Shown here piece by piece: positions 47,089 to 56,225 of a DNA stretch of 64,000 nt. A program made the position numbers and the translations under genes. Position 1 is the first letter of the stretch; every line of letters starts with the position of its first letter. A model generated the notes under the pieces. That model did not search any database. It saw nothing but the letters and a program-made list of their open reading frames with translations, and was not told where the DNA came from. This DNA comes from Xanthomonas hydrangeae (GTDB lineage Bacteria > Pseudomonadota > Gammaproteobacteria > Xanthomonadales > Xanthomonadaceae), in contig LR990730.1 in assembly GCA_905142475.1 (NCBI GenBank), forward strand, positions 4,807,501 through 4,871,500. Direction: 5' to 3'.

Positions 47089-47910
47089 ATGACCAATCAC
47101 GACAGCAATCTAGACAAGCTGGATAAGCAGGAACGCGCAGCACAAGCACAGGATTCGAATCGTGACCCGATCTCCGGTGCACCCGGATCGCATCCGGTTG
47201 GCGTTGGCGTTGGTGGCATCGCGGGCGGCGCTGCAGCAGGCGCGTTGGCAGGCACCGTGTTCGGCCCGCTGGGCACCTTGATCGGTGCGGCCGTCGGTGT
47301 TGTGGCTGGCGCTGCGGCCGGCAAGGGCGTGGCAGAACGCCTGGACCCGACCGTCGAATCCGAATACTGGCGCCAGGAACATCAGAACCGTCCTTACTAC
47401 AAGGAAGGCACCGATTACGATCGCGATTACGCAACGGTTTACGGGTTCGGTCTGCAGGCACGCGAAACGCGTCCGACCAGCACCTGGGAAGAAACCGAAG
47501 CGACCCTGGCCGGCGAGTGGCCGCGTAATCGCGGCGAATCGCGCCTGGAGTGGGACGATGCACGTCTGGCTGCACGCGATGCCTGGGAGCGTGCCGATCG
47601 CACGCACAGCGTGTATCGCGATGGCGACACCCATTACGAAGGTCGCTTCGACAGCGCGGGTTATCGCGATGCCGACTATTCGTACGACGATTATCGCCCG
47701 GCGTATCGCTACGGCATGCAGGCACGCCAGCAGCACGCCGGCCGCCAGTGGGACGACCATCTGGAACGCGACCTGGGCGATGGCTGGGACCGCTTCAAGT
47801 CCAACTCTCGCCTGAGCTGGGAAAAGGCCAAGCATGCGGTGCGCGAGGCGTTCGACTCCGAGCATCATGATGAAGCCGCACGTCGTAATCCGACCGATCC
47901 ACGCGTGTAG
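47089..47910 (+). CDS. Glycine-zipper protein with duplicated C-terminal domain
   Basis: 273 residues. The N-terminal charged tail (1-35) is followed by a glycine-zipper membrane hairpin (about 37-80: GVGGIAGGAAAGALAGTVFG and LIGAAVGVVAGAAAGKG). Then come two related units of about 55 residues. The first is near 115-170 (YGFGLQAR, WEETEATL, SRLEWDDARLAARDAWERA) and the second near 200-255 (YRYGMQARQ, WDDHLERDL, SRLSWEKAKHAVREAFDS). Aromatic, Arg and Asp-rich throughout. Similar proteins are often annotated as stress or envelope proteins; function unknown. The ATG at 47089 is used because the upstream extension is not family-like. A strong terminator follows. Confidence 0.75.
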   Translation: MTNHDSNLDKLDKQERAAQAQDSNRDPISGAPGSHPVGVGVGGIAGGAAAGALAGTVFGPLGTLIGAAVGVVAGAAAGKGVAERLDPTVESEYWRQEHQNRPYYKEGTDYDRDYATVYGFGLQARETRPTSTWEETEATLAGEWPRNRGESRLEWDDARLAARDAWERADRTHSVYRDGDTHYEGRFDSAGYRDADYSYDDYRPAYRYGMQARQQHAGRQWDDHLERDLGDGWDRFKSNSRLSWEKAKHAVREAFDSEHHDEAARRNPTDPRV

Positions 47911-47963
47911 TCGTCTCGATCCAGCGCTTCACTGCAGTGAAAGCGAGAGCGTAAAAAAAAAGA

Positions 47964-47987
47964 ACGGGTCCAGCGGCCCGTTTTTTT
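47964..47987 (+). terminator. Terminator after the glycine-zipper gene
   Basis: Stem ACGGGTC / GGCCCGT (one wobble) with a four-base loop, A-run before and seven Ts after. A good intrinsic terminator, also usable from the minus side. Confidence 0.8.
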
Positions 47988-48037
47988 GCCGCGCGTTCGT
48001 GATGATCGAGCATGGCGTGATCAGCCACTGCTCCAGA

Positions 48038-48904
48038 TCAACCGGAGGTCTTTTCCACCGCCCGGATATCGCCAAGAAACTCACGCGCGCCCTGCCCCGA
48101 TGACGACACCGCGTCGCCCTGCTCCTTAAGTAATTGCTTGCGGGCGGCCACCACTTCCTTGGCCAACGCGATCCGACGCCCGACAACCTTTTCGGTCAAC
48201 CAGTCGATCAATGCGCGCGTGTAATGCTGTTGATGCTCCTTGACGCTCAAGGCATGATCGGCGCCGGCAATCACACGCGTGCTCAGCGAGCGCGCATGGA
48301 CGAAGGCATCGGCGTAATTGCGCAACACCGGGTGCGGCACGATGGCATCGTTTTCGGCTTCCACCAGCAGCACATCGCCCTTGTACTGCGCGCAGGCGGC
48401 CAGGGCGATGTTGTCTTCGGGCGTCAGCGTGCGCTGGCGGTAATCCATCAACTCCGGATCGGCATTGAGGCTGACCTTGGGGTGATCCCAATGTTCGTCC
48501 TTGTAGAGTGCAGGCGAGCGCAGTGCCAGCCATTCCACCGGGCGCTCGCGCGTCAGCAGCGCAGACAGATAACCGCCGTAGCTCAGCCCAACCACGGCGA
48601 TCGACTGCGCATCCACATACGGCAGATGCGCGAGTTGATCGTAGGCGGCCTTGATGTCGTCCAGGTTCTGCGCACGGGTCACGGTCTGGCGCATCGATGC
48701 GTAGCCTTCGTGACCACGCAGGTCGAAGGTCATGCAGATGCAGCCCAGGCCCACCGCCTCGCGTGCGCGCAACAGATTGTGGTGCTGGCTGCCACCCCAG
48801 CCGTGCACGAACAACACAGCCGGCATGCCAGACGGCGTGAGCAAGGTACCGCTGAGTGCGTCCTGGTCGACGGGAATTTGGATGCTGGAAAGTTTGGCTT
48901 CCAT
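48038..48904 (-). CDS. Alpha/beta hydrolase
   Basis: 288 residues, serine-hydrolase fold. HGWGGSQHH (about 34-42) gives the oxyanion region, and the nucleophile elbow is GLSYGG (Ser about 126). The acid is Asp in [10 protein letters not shown] (about 202) and the His is in AGADHALS (about 233). The C-terminal 40 residues are an added helical tail ([16 protein letters not shown]). Its start overlaps the stop of the DUF3182 gene by one base, so they are coupled. Substrate unknown; ester or amide hydrolysis expected. Confidence 0.85.
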   Translation of the reverse strand: MEAKLSSIQIPVDQDALSGTLLTPSGMPAVLFVHGWGGSQHHNLLRAREAVGLGCICMTFDLRGHEGYASMRQTVTRAQNLDDIKAAYDQLAHLPYVDAQSIAVVGLSYGGYLSALLTRERPVEWLALRSPALYKDEHWDHPKVSLNADPELMDYRQRTLTPEDNIALAACAQYKGDVLLVEAENDAIVPHPVLRNYADAFVHARSLSTRVIAGADHALSVKEHQQHYTRALIDWLTEKVVGRRIALAKEVVAARKQLLKEQGDAVSSSGQGAREFLGDIRAVEKTSG

Positions 48905-49989
48905 TAGGTGCTGGATACCCTCCTGTATTTGTAGCGCGGACCTGGCCCGGCATGCTCGGCGCGGTAGTAGATCTGCGCATCGGCCGGCGGTTCGCCCTGA
49001 TAGATCTCATGCGTGGAGGCTGCCACCCATTGCAGTGCCGGGTCTTGCTGAAAACGGGCGATTGCAGCGAGCTCGGCCGGGGTGGCGCCACCGACTCGCC
49101 AGGATTGCTCCAGCACGCCGCAGATCAGCCCAGCCTGCGCATCTTCACCGCTGACCACATCGTAGTTGCGGCGCGAGATGTGCAACTCAGGATAGGCGGC
49201 GGTGATGAATCGATCGTATCTGCAGGCCTGTTCGACCACGTGTTTCTGCAATGCCGACAGCGCGGTGGCGGCCAGCGCTTCGAGCGATCCGCGATACACC
49301 TGCAGCGACGAGCCGCCATACACCTCGTCATCCTGCGCGTTGCGCACGTTGCATTGCGTGCCGAAATAGGCGATCTGAATTCCGGCAACACACAACTCGC
49401 CAACGCTATGCGTGACTGCATGCAGGACGTTGCGCTCCAGCACGGCGCCGTGCGCCGCGAGATAGCAATCAGGCAGGCTGTCCAGTGCATCTGCCAGCTG
49501 CGCGGCACTGGCGATGCGCCATTGACCGTTGCCACCGACGCCTGTCGGCAACTTGAGTCGCACCCCTCCGCCTGGCAGCAACGCATCCAGCGCGCGCTCG
49601 GCATCAGCGCGCGAGAACACCGTATAGCCCGGCAGCGTGGCCGGGATCAGCGCTGTGGCCAACGACTGATTCCAGCCGGCGATGCAGGCCGCATCGTCGG
49701 CGATCAACGGATGACCGATGACTTTGGTCGCCAGAAACGCGTGCGGCACGATGCCACCCAGCAGATCGCCGTTGTCGTCGATTCCCAAGCCATGCGCCTG
49801 CTCGATGGTCAGGGTCTCGTCGGGCACATGAAAGACTGCAGCATCATCAGCGGCCGCAGTTGGGTCATGCGCGCCCAGCAAGCGTTCAATTTCGCTGCAC
49901 ACCCACGCATGCGTGATCCGCTCATGGCCGTGCTCGGGCACCAGACGCGTGACATGCCCCAGCACCTGCCGATACCGCTTGTGTGCCAT
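48904..49989 (-). CDS. DUF3182 family protein
   Basis: 361 residues. Opening [17 protein letters not shown]. The centre has an ATP-grasp-like feel ([20 protein letters not shown] around 145-164, VLERNV near 185, and a [13 protein letters not shown] C-terminal core), but I cannot confirm a nucleotide site. The ATG at 49989 is preceded by GAGGGGAG; a GTG one codon upstream is also possible. It is translationally coupled to the alpha/beta hydrolase (TAATG at the junction). No function assigned to the family. Confidence 0.78.
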   Translation of the reverse strand: MAHKRYRQVLGHVTRLVPEHGHERITHAWVCSEIERLLGAHDPTAAADDAAVFHVPDETLTIEQAHGLGIDDNGDLLGGIVPHAFLATKVIGHPLIADDAACIAGWNQSLATALIPATLPGYTVFSRADAERALDALLPGGGVRLKLPTGVGGNGQWRIASAAQLADALDSLPDCYLAAHGAVLERNVLHAVTHSVGELCVAGIQIAYFGTQCNVRNAQDDEVYGGSSLQVYRGSLEALAATALSALQKHVVEQACRYDRFITAAYPELHISRRNYDVVSGEDAQAGLICGVLEQSWRVGGATPAELAAIARFQQDPALQWVAASTHEIYQGEPPADAQIYYRAEHAGPGPRYKYRRVSST

Positions 49990-50030
49990 CACGCTCCCCT
50001 CGCGGCGCTCGGCCGCTTGATCGTTCTGGC

Positions 50031-50063
50031 TCTATTGCGTAGCTGACTCTATTGCGTAGCTGA
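50031..50063. repeat. Short tandem repeat
   Basis: Two copies of TCTATTGCGTAGCTGAC (second lacking the final C), 41 bases upstream of the DUF3182 start. Possibly a regulatory duplication or a replication slippage product. Confidence 0.5.
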
Positions 50064-50102
50064 AACCTGCAACACGTTACTGCACGGGTATTGCGCTAGC
50101 TC

Positions 50103-50267
50103 TTACTTCAATGCCAGGTAGACCCCGAGCACAATCACAAGCACCACCACCAAGCTGATGGCGACGCGCCCGCCACGCAACTCCAACAAGGCATGCCACC
50201 ACACGCGGGCTTCCGATGTGCCGCTGGCGTGCTGCGGCTTGCTGCAACTGCTTTCGCTCTCCTGCAT
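50103..50267 (-). CDS. Small single-span membrane protein
   Basis: 54 residues: a polar N-terminus (MQESESSCSKPQHASGTSE), an amphipathic WWHALLELRGGR, and a C-terminal membrane helix (VAISLVVVLVIVLGVYLALK). The start at 50267 is favoured by GGAGAG about ten bases upstream; a start at 50285 would add six residues. Such small tail-anchored proteins are common near stress genes. Function unknown. Confidence 0.5.
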   Translation of the reverse strand: MQESESSCSKPQHASGTSEARVWWHALLELRGGRVAISLVVVLVIVLGVYLALK

Positions 50268-50285
50268 CCTGGGTACTCTCTCCAT

Positions 50286-50655
50286 TACGTCGCTGCAGAG
50301 ATTACGGATCAGACGTTACACAGGTGTGGAGCGGTTCAGAATCTTCCGTAAAACACGGCTGTTTCTAGCGCAATTCATCGTATTCATCTTTGCACTGCGC
50401 TCGTTTTGCGCGGCGCATCGACTCGCTCAAAGTGATACGGGCCGGTGCACGAGCCGCATATGGTCAGTGCCGTCGACGCTGGAATTGGCATGGCGGCCGC
50501 GGTGCATATGCAGCGTGTAGAGATCCAGGAACACGCTGACCAATTAAGGGAATACGGCCGCACGAAGAGCCAATGGTCGCGTTCGATGATCATTCGTTGA
50601 CATACCCGCAGTTACCCTGCACGTCAAGTTTGTTTAACCCGGACCACCCGAAGTC
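50286..50655. other. Intergenic region, nothing recognised
   Basis: 370 bases without a supported gene or recognisable RNA. It should contain the promoter for the 50656 gene. Frames on the minus strand (50384-50593) are Cys/Ser-rich without protein character. Confidence 0.35.
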
Positions 50656-50937
50656 ATGAGCAGAGACCCCTCCGTTATCGATGTACAAGCCGAAATCGCG
50701 CATTGGCAGGCGCGGCATGCCCAGGGCAACCTCGGTGCAGGCAAGTTCAGCGAGTTGTCACCGGTGGTGAAAATGGCCTGCGATATCTATCTGCAGGCAC
50801 CGCGTTCAAGTGATCAGGAGCGTCTGCGATTGTTTCGCGACCGCCTGGAACATCACTTCATTTCATCCAACACCCAGTCCAATTACGAACAGTTGGCCAC
50901 CGATTGCTGGCAGCGTCTGGGCATGCGCAATAGCTGA
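50656..50937 (+). CDS. Hypothetical 93-residue protein
   Basis: MSRDPSVIDVQAEIAHWQAR opening, predicted mostly helical and hydrophilic, with LSPVVKMACDIYLQAPRSS in the middle and a C-terminal NYEQLATDCWQRLG. No signal peptide or membrane segment. The protein-like, balanced composition distinguishes it from shadow frames. The following 88-residue gene begins 43 bases later and may be cotranscribed. I do not recognise the family. Confidence 0.65.
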   Translation: MSRDPSVIDVQAEIAHWQARHAQGNLGAGKFSELSPVVKMACDIYLQAPRSSDQERLRLFRDRLEHHFISSNTQSNYEQLATDCWQRLGMRNS

Positions 50938-50980
50938 GTACGTCAGTGTCAGCAGGACCCGTTATTCATTGGAGAACGTC

Positions 50981-51247
50981 ATGAAAACCCCGTATCAAGT
51001 GCAGCAGGAGCTGGAACGACTGGAACGGTTGGTACCGCACATCGTCAGCGACCAGGGCGACCGCGCGGAGGACATCCTTGGCTTTCATGTGGCCAGTCTG
51101 TTGGGCAGTGCGCCGGCCAGCGAACACGCGGTGATTCGCGAACGCACCGCACGCATGACGCGTATCTGTCGCAGCGCGCAGGACGCAGTGCATGCACCGG
51201 CTAGGCCGATGGGCCTCGGGTCGGTAGCCCAGACGCAGTGGGCGTGA
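50981..51247 (+). CDS. Hypothetical 88-residue protein
   Basis: MKTPYQVQQELERLERLVPH opening, helical and charged. The GGAGA site is five bases before the ATG at 50981. The second half contains HAVIRERTARMTRICRSAQD. No membrane segment. Followed by a good hairpin terminator at 51274, so it is the last gene of a two-gene unit with 50656. Function unknown. Confidence 0.65.
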   Translation: MKTPYQVQQELERLERLVPHIVSDQGDRAEDILGFHVASLLGSAPASEHAVIRERTARMTRICRSAQDAVHAPARPMGLGSVAQTQWA

Positions 51248-51273
51248 GTGCATAACTCCCCCCGCGCATTATC

Positions 51274-51303
51274 GGAGCCGCACAGCGGCTCCTTTGCATT
51301 TTG
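51274..51303 (+). terminator. Intrinsic terminator
   Basis: Stem GGAGCCGC / GCGGCTCC with a three-base loop, followed by TTTGCATTTT, 26 bases after the stop of the 88-residue gene. Confidence 0.8.
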
Positions 51304-51346
51304 CCGTCGGCACCTGCCGGTGGTTTCTTCAACGCTCAGGACGTCC

Positions 51347-51940
51347 ATGAAATCCCTTCTTGTTGCTACCTCGTTGTTCGCCATGCTGACGCTTACCGCA
51401 TGTGATCGCCCCGGCGGCGATGCCTCGCGCACCGCACCGGCGGTATCGCCGGAACCCACTGCCGCACCGGTCAGCGGTACCGGCGCGGCCGAATTGGCCA
51501 AGGGCGATGGCGCAGTGCTGGGCGTGCTGGCAGCGCTGGATGAAAACGAAATCGCGCTGGCCAAGCAGGCCATCGCGCAGGACATGGGCGGCGCCACCGA
51601 CGCATTTGCCAAGCAGATGCTGCACGACCACGAAGCCAATCTCGAAAAGTGCAAGGCCTTAGGTGCCACCGGCAGCGCGCGCGCCGATGCGATGCGCGCC
51701 AAGGGCAAGGCGTCCGCTGATGCGCTGTCGCAGACCTTGACCCTGCCCGACGGCAAGGATGCATATCGCAACGGCTTCATGCGCACCATGGTCATCGACC
51801 ATGGCGACACCATCAAGATCATCGACTCCGAACTGCTGCCCGCCGCAGAAAGCGCTGCGGTCAAGCAGCATCTGGAAGAAAGCCGCCGCGTGGTCTCGGC
51901 ACACTTCGAGCGCGCCCACGCGGTGTCTTCGTCGAAGTAA
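51347..51940 (+). CDS. DUF4142 family lipoprotein
   Basis: 197 residues. A lipoprotein signal peptide ends in LTLTAC (Cys19). A polar Ala/Pro-rich linker (20-50) leads to the DUF4142 domain (about 60-190), which is a four-helix ferritin-like bundle. Landmarks are VLAALDENEIALAKQA, AKQMLHDHEANLEK and GFMRTMVIDHGDTIKIIDSEL; the H-D-H and H-G-D/H patterns could bind metal. In other bacteria, DUF4142 proteins are outer-envelope and stress associated. The ATG at 51347 begins the signal peptide; the frame is open upstream to 51248 without a signal. Confidence 0.82.
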   Translation: MKSLLVATSLFAMLTLTACDRPGGDASRTAPAVSPEPTAAPVSGTGAAELAKGDGAVLGVLAALDENEIALAKQAIAQDMGGATDAFAKQMLHDHEANLEKCKALGATGSARADAMRAKGKASADALSQTLTLPDGKDAYRNGFMRTMVIDHGDTIKIIDSELLPAAESAAVKQHLEESRRVVSAHFERAHAVSSSK

Positions 51941-51967
51941 GCGCTCGGCTTTTTTAGCGATCGCGCA

Positions 51968-51998
51968 ACGCGCCGGCTGGTCCGGCGCGTTTGCGTTT
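51968..51998 (+). terminator. Terminator of the DUF4142 gene
   Basis: Perfect 9-bp stem ACGCGCCGG / CCGGCGCGT with a five-base loop, followed by TTGCGTTT, 28 bases after the stop codon. Confidence 0.7.
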
Positions 51999-52131
51999 GG
52001 GCTGCGCGCAGCGATGAGCTCGGTGCAACACGCCGTGATCCGATCGCAGCACCGGCAAGGCATCGACTTCACTCCGCTGCCGTCCACCCTGGCCTATCGT
52101 GCCGCATCGCCTTGGTCCAGGAATCTTCACC

Positions 52132-53019
52132 ATGCAGTTGCTCATCACCGGCGGCACCGGCTTTATCGGCCAGGCGCTGTGCCCTGCATTGCTGCGCGCC
52201 GGGCATCAGGTCAGCGTACTGACGCGCGATCCCCGCCGCGCCAGCCGCACCCTGCCCGGCATCACCGCGGTGGAGACGCTGGACGGCGTACAAGCCGATG
52301 CCGTCATCAACCTGGCCGGCGAGCCGCTGGCGGCCGGCCGCTGGACCGACGCACGCAAGCAGCAATTCCGCGCATCGCGGCTGGGCATCACCCGGCAACT
52401 GCAGGCCTGGATCGCGCAGCAACCGGCCGAGCAGCGTCCGTCCGTGCTGATCTCCGGCTCGGCGGTGGGCTATTACGGCGAACGCGGCGACACCGCGCTG
52501 ACCGAAGCAGACAGCGCCGGCGACGATTTTTCCGCCGTGTTGTGTCGCGACTGGGAGGCCGAAGCGGCCAAGATCGCCACACTGGGCTCCCGCGTGAGCT
52601 GGGTGCGCACCGGCATCGTGCTCGACCGCGATGGCGGCGCGCTGGCGCGCATGCTGCCGGCGTTCCGCTTCGGCGGCGGCGGCCCGTTCGGCAATGGCCG
52701 CCACTGGATGAGCTGGATCCACCGCGCCGACATGGTCGCGCTGCTGCTGTGGCTGCTCGAGCACGGCGAAGCCGGCGCCTACAACGCCACCGCGCCGACC
52801 CCGGTCACCAATGCAGAGTTCGCGCGCACGCTGGCCCGGGTGCTGCACCGCCCGGCGCTGCTGGCGCTGCCCGCCGGCCTGCTGCGGCTGGGCTTCGGCG
52901 AAATGGCCGAGCTGCTGCTGATCAGCCAGCGGGTGCTGCCGCAGCGTGCGCTCGCTGCCGGCTTCCGCTTCCAGTACCCAGGCCTGGAAGCGGCGTTGCG
53001 CGCCATCCTGCAGCGCTGA
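52132..53019 (+). CDS. yfcH: TIGR01777 family epimerase-like oxidoreductase
   Basis: 295 residues. N-terminal Rossmann motif MQLLITGGTGFIGQALC, then the family hallmark VINLAGEPLAAGRWTDARK (about 62-80), SGSAVGYYGERGD (active-site Tyr) and GGGPFGNGRHWMSWIH. The C-terminal DUF1731 domain is present (ALPAGLLRLGFGEMAELLL). The family is widespread, with an unknown substrate. The ATG at 52132 starts at the Rossmann strand. Confidence 0.9.
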   Translation: MQLLITGGTGFIGQALCPALLRAGHQVSVLTRDPRRASRTLPGITAVETLDGVQADAVINLAGEPLAAGRWTDARKQQFRASRLGITRQLQAWIAQQPAEQRPSVLISGSAVGYYGERGDTALTEADSAGDDFSAVLCRDWEAEAAKIATLGSRVSWVRTGIVLDRDGGALARMLPAFRFGGGGPFGNGRHWMSWIHRADMVALLLWLLEHGEAGAYNATAPTPVTNAEFARTLARVLHRPALLALPAGLLRLGFGEMAELLLISQRVLPQRALAAGFRFQYPGLEAALRAILQR

Positions 53020-53030
53020 GCTGCGCCACC

Positions 53031-53056
53031 GGCCCGGTGACTTCGGCCACCGGGCC
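53031..53056 (+). terminator. Terminator after yfcH
   Basis: Stem GGCCCGGTG / CACCGGGCC with an eight-base loop, 12 bases after the stop codon. No T-run, so moderate confidence. Confidence 0.5.
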
Positions 53057-53170
53057 GAAGCCGCTGGCCGCGCTGGAATGCGCGCCTGGGCCATGCACTA
53101 ATATTTGCCTAATGGCGACCTCCGACAGTGGCGCGCATCTCGGACTGGCCCCGTGCCCGGCGGAATCTCT

Positions 53171-53836
53171 ATGCACCTGCTCCTCGTCGAAGACGACACC
53201 ATGCTGGCCAACGCGATCTGCGCCGGCGTGCGCCAGCAGTCCTGGACCATCGACCATGTCGGTAGTGCCAACGCCGCCAAGACCGTGCTGGTGGACCATC
53301 GCTACACGGCAGTGCTGCTGGATATCGGCTTGCCCGGCGAGTCCGGGCTGACCGTGATCCGCTTCATGCGCGGCCAGTACGACGTCACCCCGGTGATCGC
53401 TCTGACGGCGCGCGGCCAGCTCACCGACCGCATCCGCGGCCTGGATGCCGGCGCCGACGATTACCTGGTGAAACCCTTCCAGTTCGATGAGCTGATGGCG
53501 CGGCTGCGCGCAATCACCCGGCGCAGCCAGGGACGCGTGGTGCCGCTGCTCACGCAGGGCAATGTCTGCGTGGACCCGAGCAGCCGCAAGGTCACCAGGG
53601 ACGGCAAGTGGGTCGCACTGAGCGCGCACGAATACCGCCTGCTGCTCGCATTGATGGAACGCGCCGGGCGCGTGGTCACCAAGGATCAGCTGGAGGAAGG
53701 CGTCTACGGCGGCCCGTCCGAAGGCGGCAGCAACATGATCGCGGTGTATGTGCACCAGTTGCGCCGCAAGCTGGGCGACGAACTCATCTCCACCATTTAT
53801 GGCCAGGGCTACATGGTCGGCAAGGCGCCCGAATGA
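53171..53836 (+). CDS. OmpR/QseB-type response regulator
   Basis: 221 residues. The receiver domain (1-118) has the acid pocket Glu7-Asp8-Asp9, the phosphorylatable Asp51 in VLLDIGLPG, Thr in ALTARG and Lys in YLVKPF. The C-terminal winged helix (about 125-218) ends with VYVHQLRRKLGDE and TIYGQGYMV. It resembles QseB, PmrA and TctD regulators. Its stop overlaps the kinase start (ATGA at 53833), so the pair is coupled. Signal and regulon unknown. Confidence 0.92.
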   Translation: MHLLLVEDDTMLANAICAGVRQQSWTIDHVGSANAAKTVLVDHRYTAVLLDIGLPGESGLTVIRFMRGQYDVTPVIALTARGQLTDRIRGLDAGADDYLVKPFQFDELMARLRAITRRSQGRVVPLLTQGNVCVDPSSRKVTRDGKWVALSAHEYRLLLALMERAGRVVTKDQLEEGVYGGPSEGGSNMIAVYVHQLRRKLGDELISTIYGQGYMVGKAPE

Positions 53837-55014
53837 AATCGCTGCAGGCGCGCATGCTGGCGGCGCTGGCCGCAATCGTGTTGCTGAGCTGGTCCACCTC
53901 GCTGTGGATCCTGGTCGCACTGGTCACCCAGGGCCATCACAGCGCGTTCGAGCAGGAACTCAACACGTTTGGCGATCAATTGATCGCTGTGCTGCCGGAC
54001 GCGCTGGAGCATCGCTTCGATACCCCAGACCCTCCGGGTGTGGCAGACATCCAGACCCCGATGGGCAACGCGTCCTCGCGCATCAGCCTGAAGCAGACGC
54101 TCACTGCCATCGTGTTGAATACCTCGCAGCTAGCGATCCTGGGCCTGCTGATGTGGTGGGCGGTGCGCACCTCGCTCGGGCCGCTGCGCGCGGTTTCGCT
54201 CGCCATTGCGCAACGCACCGGGCTGGATACCGAACCGGTGCCGCTGGACCAGGTGCCGGATGAAATCCGTCCGCTGGTCGGCTCCTTCAACACCTTGCTG
54301 GCGCGGGTGGAAAAAACCGTGCAGGCCGAACGCGATTTCGTTGCCGATGCCGCACACGAATTGCGCACCCCGCTGTCGGCGCTGCATACCTATGCCGAAG
54401 TCGCGCTGCGTGCGCCCTCGCTGGAAGCCAAGGACGCGGCGCTGCAACAGCTGCTGGAAACCGCACGCCGCAGCAACCGTCTGGCCGAGCAACTACTGGA
54501 CCTGGCGCGGCTGGATGCAGGCATCACATCGGCGGCGTATCAGCAGGTCGATATGGGCGAGTTGATCACCCATGTGCTGGACGAATTCAGCGTGCAGGCC
54601 GATGCGCGCCACATCACCCTGCAGCTGGAAGCCGCACCGTGCACCCTGCGTTGCGACGTGGACGCAGTGGGGATCCTGATCCGAAATCTGGTCGACAACG
54701 GCATCCGCTACGGCCGCATCCATGGCACGGTTGAAGTGAGTTGCGGCTATTGCCTGCGCGCCGATGTGCTGCACCCGTTCGTGCAGGTCAGCGATGACGG
54801 CCCCGGCGTGCCGGAGAGCGCACGCGCGTCCATCTTCAAACGCTTTTACCGGGTTGCCGACAGCGAGGTGCAAGGCAGCGGTATCGGGCTGTCGTTGGTG
54901 GCCGGCATCGCACGGCTGCACGAAGCCGCCATCGAAACCTGCGAAGGCAACGAGGGGCGTGGCCTGTGCGTGCGCGTGGTGTTTGCCAGCGACAGTGCGC
55001 GCATTAGCGACTGA
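53833..55014 (+). CDS. Sensor histidine kinase
   Basis: 393 residues, QseC/TctE-like. TM1 (about 8-30), a short periplasmic region of about 65 residues, TM2 (about 98-116), HAMP (about 117-165), then a HisKA domain with DAAHELRTPLSALHTY (His about 174). The ATPase domain has N-box IRNLVDNGIRYG, G1 DDGPGVP and G2 GSGIGLSL. The periplasmic segment contains no recognisable sensor fold and no Cys or His cluster. Partner of the upstream response regulator. Confidence 0.92.
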   Translation: MKSLQARMLAALAAIVLLSWSTSLWILVALVTQGHHSAFEQELNTFGDQLIAVLPDALEHRFDTPDPPGVADIQTPMGNASSRISLKQTLTAIVLNTSQLAILGLLMWWAVRTSLGPLRAVSLAIAQRTGLDTEPVPLDQVPDEIRPLVGSFNTLLARVEKTVQAERDFVADAAHELRTPLSALHTYAEVALRAPSLEAKDAALQQLLETARRSNRLAEQLLDLARLDAGITSAAYQQVDMGELITHVLDEFSVQADARHITLQLEAAPCTLRCDVDAVGILIRNLVDNGIRYGRIHGTVEVSCGYCLRADVLHPFVQVSDDGPGVPESARASIFKRFYRVADSEVQGSGIGLSLVAGIARLHEAAIETCEGNEGRGLCVRVVFASDSARISD

Positions 55015-55108
55015 CTGCAGTCCGCGCACCGCACTGGCGCACCGACGATACCAATAAGTTTCCAAAACCGCTTGCCTAGAGTGCACTCACCGCACGCGTC
55101 CAGGATGC

Positions 55109-55405
55109 ATGGTGATGTTCCACTCGATCCGTTCCACCCATCTCGCTCCGGCCGCCGTTTCGCTGCTGGCACCGCATATCGCCGCCAACGACAGCGTCAC
55201 GACCGCTGTCAATGCTGCGCCGCCTACGCCGGAATTCCGCTGCGGCCGCACCGGCATGCGTAATCGCGACATCTGGAGCGCGTTGCCGGATATCCGCAGC
55301 GCGCGCGATGCACGCCGACTGCAGCACTGGGCAAAAAGCAGTGTGTTGTTCGTTGCCGCAGCGGTGGTCTTTGCGCTGGCCTTGGCCAGTTTCTTGAGGC
55401 ATTGA
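55109..55405 (+). CDS. Possible small membrane-anchored protein
   Basis: 98 residues. The N-terminus is mildly hydrophobic (MVMFHSIRSTHLAPAAVSLL), the middle is polar with RNRDIWSALPDIRSARDARR, and a C-terminal membrane helix (about 75-95, VLFVAAAVVFALALASFL) ends the protein. The C-terminal helix is the strongest sign of a real gene. Ribosome-binding site is weak. Could be a tail-anchored protein or a spurious frame. Confidence 0.4.
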   Translation: MVMFHSIRSTHLAPAAVSLLAPHIAANDSVTTAVNAAPPTPEFRCGRTGMRNRDIWSALPDIRSARDARRLQHWAKSSVLFVAAAVVFALALASFLRH

Positions 55406-55469
55406 GCGCTGGGCATCGGCTGTGTGCTGTTGCAACGCCATTTCCTCTTCATTCTTCAGGTACTTTTTC

Positions 55470-56132
55470 ATGTCGCACTCTTTTTCTGTCCGTTGCTGCG
55501 CGCTCGTAATGGTTAGCGTGACACTGATCGGCTGCGCCAGCACGCGTCCGATGCCGTATAGCCAACTGCCGTCCGCCAGTTATCTGCGCCCGCACGACGG
55601 CAGCCGCGGCGACCGCATGCCGTATTCCTACGAGAGCGAAGTGGATTGGACCCGCTACCGTGCCGCGCTGATCGAGCCGGTGAGTATCTATCGCGGCCCG
55701 GACGCGCAATTCGAAGACGTGCCCGAGCAGGACAAACGCATGTTGGCCGACTACATGCAGCAGGAGTTCGGCAATGCGATCGGGCAGCGCTGGCAGCGCG
55801 CGACCACGGCAGAGCGCGACAGCTTACGTGTGCGTATCACGCTGACCGGCGCCAAGCCCAGCAAGCGGGTACTCGGCACCTTCATGAAGGTGGATCTGGG
55901 CGGCGGTTCCTACAACGCGGTGCAGGCCGCGCGCGGCAAGGAAGGCGCGTTCTCCGGCTCGGTCAGCTATGCGGTGGAAATCTTCGATGCACAGAGCAAT
56001 CGCCTGCTCGCTGCCTATGTCGAAAAGCAGTATCCGAGCGCGATGAACATCAAGGCCAGCCTGGGTGCATACGACGCGGCAAAAGCCGGCATTCGCAAGG
56101 GTGCCGAGCAGTTGGTGAAGGGCATGGAGTAG
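55470..56132 (+). CDS. DUF3313 family lipoprotein
   Basis: 220 residues. The signal peptide ends in the lipobox LIGC (Cys about 21). Mature protein begins ASTRPMPYS and contains PYSYESEVDWTRYRAALIEPVSIYRG, LADYMQQEFGNAI and a beta-rich C-terminal half (LRVRITLTGAKPSK, FSGSVSYAVEIFDAQSNRLLAAYVEKQYPS), matching DUF3313 envelope lipoproteins. The ATG at 55470 is used since it starts the signal peptide; the frame opens 48 bases earlier with a Cys/Phe-rich leader. Role unknown, presumably outer-membrane or periplasmic. Confidence 0.8.
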   Translation: MSHSFSVRCCALVMVSVTLIGCASTRPMPYSQLPSASYLRPHDGSRGDRMPYSYESEVDWTRYRAALIEPVSIYRGPDAQFEDVPEQDKRMLADYMQQEFGNAIGQRWQRATTAERDSLRVRITLTGAKPSKRVLGTFMKVDLGGGSYNAVQAARGKEGAFSGSVSYAVEIFDAQSNRLLAAYVEKQYPSAMNIKASLGAYDAAKAGIRKGAEQLVKGME

Positions 56133-56183
56133 CGTGGAGTTGCGAACTGAGAACTGAGAGTTGGAAAGCGGTGGCGTTCAGTT

Positions 56184-56225
56184 CCCTTCTCCCATCGGGA
56201 GAAGGTGGCGCAGCGCCGGATGAGG
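56184..56225. repeat. Dispersed hairpin repeat, inverted copy
   Basis: CCCTTCTCCC-AT-CGGGAGAAGG then TGGCGCAGCGCCGGATGAGG. It is the reverse complement of the element at 30935-30980. It lies 52 bases after the DUF3313 gene. Confidence 0.65.

Noticed and set aside
50384..50593. 69-residue minus-strand frame
   Set aside because: Cys/Ser/Thr-rich with no ribosome-binding site and no structure expected of a protein.
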